Shown here piece by piece: positions 1 through 8,296 of a DNA stretch of 64,000 nucleotides. This DNA is from Thalassotalea_A litorea (GTDB lineage Bacteria > Pseudomonadota > Gammaproteobacteria > Enterobacterales > Alteromonadaceae), in the NCBI RefSeq assembly GCF_043642205.1, contig NZ_JBHZSG010000004.1, forward strand, positions 124,001 to 188,000, in the 5' to 3' direction. A program made the translations under genes and the position numbers. Under the pieces are notes generated by a model. That model was not told the origin of the DNA and did not search any database. It saw only the letters and a list, made by a program, of their open reading frames with translations. The first letter of the stretch is position 1. The number at the start of each line of letters is the position of its first letter.

Positions 1-18
1 CCATTACACCTGAATCAA

Positions 19-34
19 TGCATACGTATTCATA
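19..34. promoter_or_regulatory. Candidate LacI-family operator, copy 1
   Basis: TGCATACGTATTCATA is an imperfect palindrome centred on CG with core ATACGTAT. Its exact reverse complement recurs at 202-217. A palindrome with a central CG is typical of LacI-family operators, and LacI-type regulators (MalR/MalI-like) often control maltodextrin loci in this group. Which regulator binds is inference. Confidence 0.5.
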
Positions 35-201
35 AAGCATCGATTTAGGGAAATAATTTAGAACTCGCCTATCAGCAATTTCCTGCAACAGCAGCAGATA
101 CCTCGTATTCATTGACCTGCTTTCTTATCTAGTATTTTTTGTTCATTCACTTCAGTAAGTTACGAAGATCTTACTAGGTTTGTACGGTGTGACTGGCGGT
201 C

Positions 202-217
202 TATGAATACGTATGCA
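202..217. promoter_or_regulatory. Candidate LacI-family operator, copy 2
   Basis: TATGAATACGTATGCA is the exact 16-bp reverse complement of the site at 19-34, centred 183 bp away. It lies about 160 bp upstream of the receptor start codon. Two identical sites at this spacing fit repression by DNA looping, though this has not been shown. Confidence 0.5.
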
Positions 218-375
218 CTGCGTAGTTCTTTAGGCGAGCAATTTTTATGATGAACCTGTCCCATTCTTTAATCTGGGGCACTTATACCTGCAAGGGTACT
301 GAATAATAAAAATACTAGCACGGCAGCTAATTAATAATTTGATGGTTCAGGGACTGAACGTCTGGGGAAAACAAT

Positions 376-3249
376 ATGTTTAATTTAAGCAAAGTCACGC
401 TTGCGCTGATGGCAAGTGGTGCTCTGGCTTTTTCTGCGCAAACCTATGCTCAGCAAGCTGAGAACGCCAGCCAGGAGCCAAATGAAGACGACATTGAAGT
501 GATTGAGGTTACGGGTTTTAAAAGCTCATTAATCAAATCAATCAACCAAAAACGCTGGGCCGATACGGTATCCGAGCAAATCTCAGCCGATGACCTCGGC
601 GGTCTTCCTGATGTATCTATGGCCGATGCCTTAACCCGATTACCGGGTATTGCGGCAGTTCGCACTGGCGGTCAGGCAGCAGAAATCAATATTCGAGGCC
701 TCAATGGTGACTACATATCCACCACCCTAAATGGTCGCGAACAGGTCTCTACCTCAGGTAGTCGTTCAATCGAGTTTGATCAATACCCTTCCGAACTCAT
801 CTCTGAAGCGGCAGTATACAAATCTTCTAAAGCCTCTTTAATTGAAGGTGGTATTGCAGGTTCAGTTGAACTAAAAACCGCCAGCCCATTAGCCAATGAA
901 GAGCAGCACAAATTTAATGTCAATCTTCGCGGTATGTATAACGATCGCGCTACAGAAGTCGCCGATGCCGAAGAATACGGACATCGCTTCAGCTTTTCTT
1001 ATCAGGGCCAGTTTTTAGAAGAAACCTTGGGGGTTTCTTTGGGTTATGCGCGTTTGTACCAACCCGGTGTAGCTACTCAGTTTATCGGTTTTGCCTACAA
1101 CTCAGATCAGGATGTGGACTTTCTTGCTGATGATATGGACGGCCCTGTAGAGAACCCTGATCACGAATATCTAAGTGAAGGATTCGAGCTACAACACTTG
1201 GGCGGTGAAGAAACCCGAAACGGTTATGTTGGTGCTATCGAGTGGATGCCAAACGATACCTTTACCGTTCGTGCCGATGCGTTTGTCTCTCAGTTTGACA
1301 GCGAATCGTTTGCCCGGGGTTTTCGGGTCAAATTTGACGGTGAAACTGCAGCGATTTCCAACCCGGTTATCGTTGATAACTCTATGATTGGCGGTACCAT
1401 CAATCGCAAGAGTAAGAACAACAATACACGGGTTGAGCTAGTAAACGATGACAATCAGGATTTTGATGAAGTTCAAAGTTATGGTTTAAATCTCGATTGG
1501 CAAATCACCGAGCAATTAACCGCCAATATGGATATCAGTTATTCCAGCGCTGAAAGCGAATTTAGAAACGGGCTGCTCTGGTCTTTGGTTGCTGAAGATG
1601 CCACCGTCGAAAACCCATCACTGGATCAAAATGTTTCCATTTCTTATATGCTAAACGGTCTCGACTTGCCTAATGTTGGCTTTAGTCAGGAAGATGCCTT
1701 TACCGACATCAACCGGGTAATGGTTAGCAAATACGGCATCTATCCCTATGAAAATACCGACGAGTTAAAAGCCTATCGTCTCGATTTTAATTATGAGCTG
1801 GACAATGATTTCATCGCATCGGTTGAGTTTGGGGTTCGTTATTCCGACAGAGATTACAGCAGTGATCGTTCCGTTTACGAATACGGTGCCGATAATAATT
1901 TCTCAAGCAGTGAACCACCTCTGCGTCTGACTGACGATATGATTGATGTGGTTGACTGGGAAGGTGAGTTTTCCTATTTTCCAAGCTATTTAGCCATCGA
2001 TTTAGACAAAGCGCTTAATGCCTGGTTTGGTAATGATATTCCACAACCGGTGCAAACCTGGGGATCGGACGAAGACGGCGTAATCAACAACTCCTCATCC
2101 TGGTCGGTTCTGCAAAGTGGCGAAGTCTACGAAAAAGTCTTCTCCGCCTATGTGATGGCCAATCTGGACTTTGAATTATTCGACACTCCAATCAGCGGTA
2201 ATGTCGGTATTCGTATGGTAGATACCGATCAAAGTGCTACGGCTCTTGATTTTGTTGGCGGTGACATTATTGCTGGTGCTCAGAATATTGCTGATGAAGC
2301 GGGTCTGATCAATTCAGATTATGCTCCTAAAGTGATAGGTATTGAATATACCGATTACCTACCATCCATTAACCTAAATGCCCGTATTACTGATGATTCG
2401 CAAATTCGTTTTGCGGCAGCAAAAGTTATGGCCCGCCCTCCGATAAATCGTCTGGCAGCCGACCGCAGTACCAATATTGCCGATGATGGAAAGGTAACAG
2501 GTTCAAGTACGAATAGTCCGTATTTAAAACCGACTTATGCAACTCAATACGATCTTTCATACGAATATTACTTTACTGAAACTGAAGGTAACTTTGTTTT
2601 TGCAGTTTACTACAAAGATATCGACTCATTTGTTCAAAATCTGACTATTGGTAATTTCAACTTCAGAGATGCCGGCTTCTACATTCCAGAAACTATCGAA
2701 AATGAAACGACAGGAGTGGTAAGTGAAGTAGACCCTGTGGGTATTTATAGCACAGCAGTGAACAATGAAGAGGGCGGTACAATTAAAGGTGCCGAAGTAT
2801 CATATACTCAAGTCTTTACGTTTCTGCCAGAACTATGGTCGGGTCTAGGTATGAGCCTGAGTTACTCTCATACCAAAAGTGACGTTAAACTTTTAACCAA
2901 CTTAGCAGGCGGAACCAAAGAGCAAACTCTGCCTGGTCTGTCAGAAAACCTATTCACATCAACCCTGTTCTGGGAATACCTAGATTTTGAAACCCGCTTA
3001 AGCGTGCGCTATCGAGATAGATTTGTTTCTGAGCAATGGGGGGTAAATGAACAGGTAGCTAACTTTGCCGGTGAAACCGTTCTTGATTATCAAGCCTCTT
3101 ACAACTTTACCGACAAGTTTGGTGCGCTTTTCCAAATCAACAACCTGACGGATGAGCCGACGCAAAGTTACTTCGGCAGCAAACCATTTTCGGGTACTAC
3201 CCAGTATTTCGGTCGCCAATTTTACTTAGGGGTTACTTACTCGTTCTAG
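376..3249 (+). CDS. TonB-dependent receptor, probable maltodextrin/starch oligosaccharide transporter
   Basis: This 957-residue outer-membrane receptor has an N-terminal signal peptide (about residues 1-25, ending in TYAQQ). A TonB-box-like segment (EVIEVTGF, near residue 42) follows, then a plug domain with the PDVSMADALTRLPGI and INIRGLNG motifs. The long beta-barrel ends in the expected terminal phenylalanine (LGVTYSF). The plug resembles the large TonB-receptor subfamily TIGR01782, common in polysaccharide-degrading Caulobacter, Xanthomonas and Alteromonadales. The pullulanase gene starts 52 bp downstream without an intervening terminator, so the two are probably co-transcribed. The substrate, alpha-glucan oligosaccharides, is inferred from that neighbour only. 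Confidence 0.88.
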   Translation: MFNLSKVTLALMASGALAFSAQTYAQQAENASQEPNEDDIEVIEVTGFKSSLIKSINQKRWADTVSEQISADDLGGLPDVSMADALTRLPGIAAVRTGGQAAEINIRGLNGDYISTTLNGREQVSTSGSRSIEFDQYPSELISEAAVYKSSKASLIEGGIAGSVELKTASPLANEEQHKFNVNLRGMYNDRATEVADAEEYGHRFSFSYQGQFLEETLGVSLGYARLYQPGVATQFIGFAYNSDQDVDFLADDMDGPVENPDHEYLSEGFELQHLGGEETRNGYVGAIEWMPNDTFTVRADAFVSQFDSESFARGFRVKFDGETAAISNPVIVDNSMIGGTINRKSKNNNTRVELVNDDNQDFDEVQSYGLNLDWQITEQLTANMDISYSSAESEFRNGLLWSLVAEDATVENPSLDQNVSISYMLNGLDLPNVGFSQEDAFTDINRVMVSKYGIYPYENTDELKAYRLDFNYELDNDFIASVEFGVRYSDRDYSSDRSVYEYGADNNFSSSEPPLRLTDDMIDVVDWEGEFSYFPSYLAIDLDKALNAWFGNDIPQPVQTWGSDEDGVINNSSSWSVLQSGEVYEKVFSAYVMANLDFELFDTPISGNVGIRMVDTDQSATALDFVGGDIIAGAQNIADEAGLINSDYAPKVIGIEYTDYLPSINLNARITDDSQIRFAAAKVMARPPINRLAADRSTNIADDGKVTGSSTNSPYLKPTYATQYDLSYEYYFTETEGNFVFAVYYKDIDSFVQNLTIGNFNFRDAGFYIPETIENETTGVVSEVDPVGIYSTAVNNEEGGTIKGAEVSYTQVFTFLPELWSGLGMSLSYSHTKSDVKLLTNLAGGTKEQTLPGLSENLFTSTLFWEYLDFETRLSVRYRDRFVSEQWGVNEQVANFAGETVLDYQASYNFTDKFGALFQINNLTDEPTQSYFGSKPFSGTTQYFGRQFYLGVTYSF

Positions 3250-3301
3250 CCACCGGCTAAATCGATAACCCTAAGTAACGATTGAATAAGGAATAATAAA
3301 A

Positions 3302-6300
3302 ATGAAAACGACAAAAAACTTAGCGAATATGCTGATTGTCGCCTTAATATCGCTGTTTCTCACCGCCTGTGGCGGTGAAAGTGATGTTAAATCCGGTGAA
3401 TCTCTGCTGACCTGTGATGTACCTATGGTACCAGATGCCAGTGGCACATCTTGTGTAGCTCCAGAGCCTATCCAATGTCCGGCACCAACCGTACCGGATG
3501 CGTTAAATGAAACCTGTATTGTCGGTGTTGATCCAAATGCACCCGCTCCGGTTTATTTCCCGGCAGAAAATGAAGCGGTGCTTTATTTTAATCTGGGAAC
3601 CGATAATGATGCCGATTACGACGGCTATCGCCTGCATACCTGGAACACTGACCTGTGCAATGCTTATGCAGCGCCACATGACGAGTCCGACTGGGCCAAT
3701 GGCCATGAATTTGCCGGGATCGACCCTACCTATGGTGCATACTACATTTTGAACCTGACAGAAGGTTACAGCGAATGTGGCAACTTTATCATCCATATTG
3801 GTACCGATGATGCCGGTAAAGCTTTAGGTAGCGGCGACTTCCAAATGCCTTTACAACAAGACGATCCGACCTATGCCCGGATGAATTTTACCTTCATTGG
3901 TGAACCGGCGGTATTTGAATACCCAGTAGTATCCTTAGGCAAGCAACCCGTTAAAGCCGCCGATTTTGCAGCTCACTGGATTGATACGGATACCTTAGTG
4001 TGGAATTCAGACGCGGATATCGCTTCGGTAAAACTTCATTACTCAGCGAATGCTGGTATCGAAGCTGACGAAAATGACGTATTCAACGGCTCTACGTTGG
4101 ATTTGACTATGGTTGATTTAACCGATGAGCAAAAAGCATTTGCGCCGAAAGTAGCAGACTGGTCTGCGTATCAGGGTAGCTGGAGTGCAGAAGAAGCCAA
4201 ATCTGTGTTAAAGAGTCAGTTGGTATTAGTCGGTTATAACAGCGATGGTGAAACCGTCGCCGCCAGCAATGTGCAGGCGGATAAAGTCCTGGATTACCTA
4301 TATACCATGGGTGAGATGGATGCCGATGAAGCTCAGTTAGGCCTGAACTATGCCAATGGCATGATTGATGTTGCACTTTGGGCACCTACGGCTCAAAACG
4401 TGGTATTGAAAGTATTTGATGCCGACAAAGCAGAGACTGGCAGCTACCCAATGATGGAAGACACCATGACGGGTATCTGGAGCTACAGTGCAGATTTGGC
4501 CATGGATCGAGCGTTTTATCAGTTTGAAGTAACGGTTTATCATCCACAAAACAAAAACGTTGAAACATTGCAAGTAACAGACCCGTATTCGGTAAGCCTG
4601 TCTACTAACGGTGAATACTCGCAGTTTGTAAACCTGGAAGATTCCGACCTTTATCCGGATGGCTGGATGGAGCAGACGATTCCTACCATTGCCGACATAG
4701 AAGATGCGGTTATCTACGAAGCACATATTCGTGATTTCAGTATTTTTGATGAAACGGTAAGTGAACAAAACCGTGGTAAATACATGGCGTTTTCGGAAAA
4801 AGAAAGTGATGCCATGATGCACCTGAAAAGTCTTGCTGATTCAGGCTTAACGCATTTTCATATCCTGCCAGCAAACGATATTGCTTCTATCAATGAAGAT
4901 AGCAATGACGTTATTAACTTAACCAATACTGTCGCTGACTTATGTGCCGTCCGCGCTGACGCTCCGGTATGTGGTGTTGAAAATGACAATGCCACTTTAT
5001 TAGATGTTTTAGAAAGCTATGATCCTTACGAAACCGACTCAAAAGATTTGGTGAACGTTTTACGGGGTATCGACAGCTTTAACTGGGGTTATGATCCTAA
5101 GCACTTTAACGCCCCAGACGGCAGCTATGCCTCGGATAGCGACGGTGTTGCTCGCATTAAAGAAATGCGCACCATGATTCAGTCCTTGCATGAAACGGGC
5201 TTACGCGTCGTGCTTGACGTGGTATACAACCACACTAATTCCGCTGGGCTTTGGGATAATTCAGTATTAGATAAAATCGTACCGGGTTATTACCACAGTC
5301 GTGATTTATGGACAGGTTCTGTCATACAAGATACTTGCTGTAATGATACGGCTCTTGAACATCAGATGATGGATAAACTTATGGTTGATTCATTATTGAT
5401 GTGGACCGAACAATACAAATACGATGGTTTCCGCTTTGATATTATGGGCCATGGTTCGAAACAACAAATGCTAGCAGCGCGTGAAGCAGTGCGTGCTATC
5501 GATGCAGATACGTATTTCTACGGGGAAGGTTGGGACAGAAATGATCGCGGTTTTGAACAAGCGAACCAGTTCAATATGGCAGGCAGTGAAATCTCTACCT
5601 TTAACGATCGTATCCGTGATGGTGTGCGTAAGCCATACATCTTTATGGATGAGTACACTGATGATTCATTCTTCCGTTTAGACTCGGTGAAATTTGGCCT
5701 GGCGGGTTCCTTACAGGACTATGTGTTAGAAACAGCAAATGGTACACCGACCAAAGGTATCAGCTTTGGCTATAGCATGTACGCGAAAGACCCGGCGGAT
5801 GTTGTCAACTATGTGTCAAAGCATGACAATGAAACCCTTTGGGATAACCTGCAAATTTTCTTGCCAGAAACCATGACGCTAACCGATCGCGTTCGCGTTC
5901 AGAATGTCGCGCAATCAGTCATGTTAATGGCCCAAGGTGTGCCATTCCTGCAGCTAGGTGGTGACTTCCTGCGATCTAAATCGTTAGACCGCAACACCTA
6001 CGATGCTGGCGACTGGTACAACAAAGTGGATTATACCTTTGACAGCAACAACTACCGAGTTGGTCGCCCATTGGAATACAGTGAGGGCGATGGCGATGAT
6101 CAAATCGACAACATCGATGAGCTGGTTCACCTTCTATCTGAAGATAATGCCAAGCCTTACTTTAACGAAATCTTGTTTGCGAGTGATGTGTTTAAGGAAT
6201 TTTTATCGATTCGTAAATCAAGCAAGTTGTTCCGCTTAACCACAGCACAAGACGTTATCGATCGAGTTGGATTTCACAATATTGGCAAAGGTCAGACGCC

Positions 6301-7609
6301 TGGGCTTATCGTAATGAGTATTGATGATGGCTCTGGCGTAACCGATATTGATCCTATGGTTGATGCCTTAGTTGTTGTTATCAACACTTCGGCGATGGAA
6401 CAATCTCATTCGGTTGCAACCGCTGCAGGCTTTGCCCTGCATAATACCCAGTTAAACTCGGTAGACAGTATTGCTGCTGGCGCTTTCTTTACCGAAGGTG
6501 AAGGCGAGGGCACGTTCACCGTACCCGCGTTTACCACCGCGGTATTTGTGAAAGCCCAGGGTGAAATGCAAGGCCCAGGCTTATCGGCTTACGCCACTTC
6601 TGGAGCACCTGACGTGGTGCCTTACGGTGATACCGCCATCTTCGTTAAAGGCGATATGAATGGTTGGCAAAATAACGATGCCATGACTTATGTCGGCAAC
6701 GGTGTTTATGAATTAGATATCGAACTTGGCTCAGGGGATTACTACTTCAAAGTTGCCGATGCAGATTGGGCGGCGGTTAACTTAGGCGCTCCGGGAACAG
6801 AACCCGTACTTATCGGCGAAGACAAGGTGTTGGTGCCTTACAGTAATGATAATCTGTTCATCAGTCTGACGGACAGTACCACCTACACGTTCCGTGTTGA
6901 TGCAACCAATCCGGATTCGCCAGTATTGTCGATCGTTTACGAAGAGCCTTACTATGGAACCACCGTCTTCCTGCGTGGTGATATGAACGGTTGGAGTGAA
7001 GCTGATGCGTTCACTTACCTGGGTAATGATACGTACTCCCTAACCACGACCATTACCGCCGGCGATAAGTATTTCAAAGTCGCATCCGGCGACTGGTCGA
7101 CGGTAAATATGGGGGCACCTGCTGATGATACCGAAGCTTTTGAGGGTGAATCCCAGCTATTAGTACCAGGTTCCAATGACAATCTGCATATGGTCTTCGC
7201 TGATGGTGAATACACCTTCATCTTTGATGTATCTAACCAACAAGAACCGAAATTACGCGTATACAGCGCCAAAATGTTTGGTGAAACCACGGTATATGTA
7301 AAAGGTGGTATGAATGGTTGGTCTGAAGATGATGCTATGACCTATGTCGGCAACAGCACTTATACGCTTACTTTGTCTCTAGACGCACAAAGCTATGAGT
7401 TCAAAGTTGCTTCTCAAGACTGGTCAACGGTTAACTTGGGCGCTACCTCAGGTGATGATGCCGATGTGTTCCTTGATACCGCTGAAGCCCTGGTTCAGGA
7501 TTCACAAACCAACTTCAAGATTGATATTAGCGAAGCAGGCGATTACCTATTTACGGTAACCGGTCCGGATCCGTTAAATTCAACCCTAACGGTTAGCAAA
7601 GTCATGTAA
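3302..7609 (+). CDS. Pullulanase-type alpha-1,6-glucosidase lipoprotein with three C-terminal repeats
   Basis: The 1435-residue enzyme would cleave alpha-1,6 branches in pullulan or starch at the cell surface. A lipoprotein signal ends in lipobox LTAC with lipidated Cys23. A pullulanase-associated (CBM41-like) domain covers about residues 80-215, and a CBM48-like domain about 345-455. The GH13 barrel shows all four conserved regions: DVVYNHT (Asp639, His644), GFRFDIMGH (nucleophile Asp713), YGEGWDR (acid/base Glu742) and SKHDNE (Asp842). After the C-terminal barrel domain come three repeats of about 108 residues starting near 1110, 1220 and 1328. Each has a GDMNGW- or GGMNGW-type motif and FKVA.DW, resembling a starch-binding fold of uncertain CBM family. 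The start codon follows an AAGGA-type ribosome site. Confidence 0.9.
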   Translation: MKTTKNLANMLIVALISLFLTACGGESDVKSGESLLTCDVPMVPDASGTSCVAPEPIQCPAPTVPDALNETCIVGVDPNAPAPVYFPAENEAVLYFNLGTDNDADYDGYRLHTWNTDLCNAYAAPHDESDWANGHEFAGIDPTYGAYYILNLTEGYSECGNFIIHIGTDDAGKALGSGDFQMPLQQDDPTYARMNFTFIGEPAVFEYPVVSLGKQPVKAADFAAHWIDTDTLVWNSDADIASVKLHYSANAGIEADENDVFNGSTLDLTMVDLTDEQKAFAPKVADWSAYQGSWSAEEAKSVLKSQLVLVGYNSDGETVAASNVQADKVLDYLYTMGEMDADEAQLGLNYANGMIDVALWAPTAQNVVLKVFDADKAETGSYPMMEDTMTGIWSYSADLAMDRAFYQFEVTVYHPQNKNVETLQVTDPYSVSLSTNGEYSQFVNLEDSDLYPDGWMEQTIPTIADIEDAVIYEAHIRDFSIFDETVSEQNRGKYMAFSEKESDAMMHLKSLADSGLTHFHILPANDIASINEDSNDVINLTNTVADLCAVRADAPVCGVENDNATLLDVLESYDPYETDSKDLVNVLRGIDSFNWGYDPKHFNAPDGSYASDSDGVARIKEMRTMIQSLHETGLRVVLDVVYNHTNSAGLWDNSVLDKIVPGYYHSRDLWTGSVIQDTCCNDTALEHQMMDKLMVDSLLMWTEQYKYDGFRFDIMGHGSKQQMLAAREAVRAIDADTYFYGEGWDRNDRGFEQANQFNMAGSEISTFNDRIRDGVRKPYIFMDEYTDDSFFRLDSVKFGLAGSLQDYVLETANGTPTKGISFGYSMYAKDPADVVNYVSKHDNETLWDNLQIFLPETMTLTDRVRVQNVAQSVMLMAQGVPFLQLGGDFLRSKSLDRNTYDAGDWYNKVDYTFDSNNYRVGRPLEYSEGDGDDQIDNIDELVHLLSEDNAKPYFNEILFASDVFKEFLSIRKSSKLFRLTTAQDVIDRVGFHNIGKGQTPGLIVMSIDDGSGVTDIDPMVDALVVVINTSAMEQSHSVATAAGFALHNTQLNSVDSIAAGAFFTEGEGEGTFTVPAFTTAVFVKAQGEMQGPGLSAYATSGAPDVVPYGDTAIFVKGDMNGWQNNDAMTYVGNGVYELDIELGSGDYYFKVADADWAAVNLGAPGTEPVLIGEDKVLVPYSNDNLFISLTDSTTYTFRVDATNPDSPVLSIVYEEPYYGTTVFLRGDMNGWSEADAFTYLGNDTYSLTTTITAGDKYFKVASGDWSTVNMGAPADDTEAFEGESQLLVPGSNDNLHMVFADGEYTFIFDVSNQQEPKLRVYSAKMFGETTVYVKGGMNGWSEDDAMTYVGNSTYTLTLSLDAQSYEFKVASQDWSTVNLGATSGDDADVFLDTAEALVQDSQTNFKIDISEAGDYLFTVTGPDPLNSTLTVSKVM

Positions 7610-7644
7610 TCAAACTCTGAGTTTGAATTAATACTAAAGAATTA

Positions 7645-7671
7645 AAAAACGCCCTATCGGGCGTTTTTTTA
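7645..7671 (+). terminator. Rho-independent terminator of the receptor-pullulanase operon
   Basis: The stem AAAACGCCC/GGGCGTTTT around a TATC loop is followed by a T run, starting 36 bp after the pullulanase stop codon. Confidence 0.9.
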
Positions 7672-8296
7672 TGGGAAACGGGAATTGAAATTCACGCAAG
7701 TGAACAGGCGGCAGGTTTCAGGATTCAGAAAAACACCTCCGCCTCGCGTCATTCCCGGCTACGACAGGGAATCTATACCACGAGACTGAACGTCTCTAAT
7801 ATGTCAATCGCCGGAAATGACCCCCCTCAGAGTGGAGAAAGGAGCAAGTTTCTTTGTGTGGATACTACGATTTATCACAATGGCGGGATAATGCGAAAAG
7901 CGCATTGGATGGGTAACGTTTCATTTTATGATACCTTGGCAAATCAAAAGCGTCATGCCGTGATACTACACGGTATCTTGACCACAGACGTGAAAGAAGT
8001 AACCAGTTACCAATATTTAAAATCCTTATCAGGCGACCTGGCAAACTCACAATTACCTAACGTTATTGAATAAATGCATAAGCAATGTGTACAAAATGCT
8101 ACACAACATTTGCCCCGATTTGCATTCCTAAACAGGAATTTTTCGATATATTAAATTTCCCCACACGTCATAATTTTGGCGCAACAATAATCAAGGGGTG
8201 GTCTATCCAGTACCAATTTCGTTTGTTCTACATGTTTGCCAGATAGTTGAACAGCGCATTTGCAAGAGATTCTGCCCCGAATAATAAGGAACATTT
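7672..8296. repeat. Intergenic region with a degenerate copy of the multi-hairpin element
   Basis: From 7747 to about 7978 this stretch is clearly related to 56322-56592. Shared parts are a CGTCATTCCCGG-type element, a GAACGTCTCT remnant, GTGGAGAAAGG, a CAAGTTTCTTT arm, GGGATAATGCG with its CGCATTGG partner, AACGTTTCATTTTATG, and the 27-bp GTCATGCCGTG unit at 7952-7978. Several stems are mutated here, so it looks like a decayed copy. A 90-codon reading frame at 7801-8073 crosses the repeat and probably does not encode a standard protein. From 7980 to 8296 I see only the inverted repeat at 8086-8105 and the upstream region of the peptidase gene. Confidence 0.7.
8086..8105. promoter_or_regulatory. 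Inverted repeat upstream of the S8 peptidase gene
   Basis: The arms TGTGTA and TACACA are separated by 8 bp, about 190 bp upstream of the peptidase start. The symmetry suggests a dimeric regulator site, but I recognise no family. Confidence 0.3.

Larger units (their letters stand above)
1..375 (+). promoter_or_regulatory. Upstream control region of the starch-uptake locus
   Basis: No gene is visible here. The stretch holds two copies of a 16-bp operator-like palindrome in opposite orientation (19-34 and 202-217) and a perfect 6-bp inverted repeat, GTTCAG/CTGAAC (345-359), ending 16 bases before the receptor start codon. I could not place a confident -35/-10 pair. The region presumably carries the promoter for the receptor-pullulanase pair. 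Confidence 0.55.

Noticed and set aside
7801..8073. 90-codon plus-strand reading frame after the pullulanase
   Set aside because: It spans the repeat element, starts in a region with no good ribosome site, and its only conserved part is the hairpin-derived segment.
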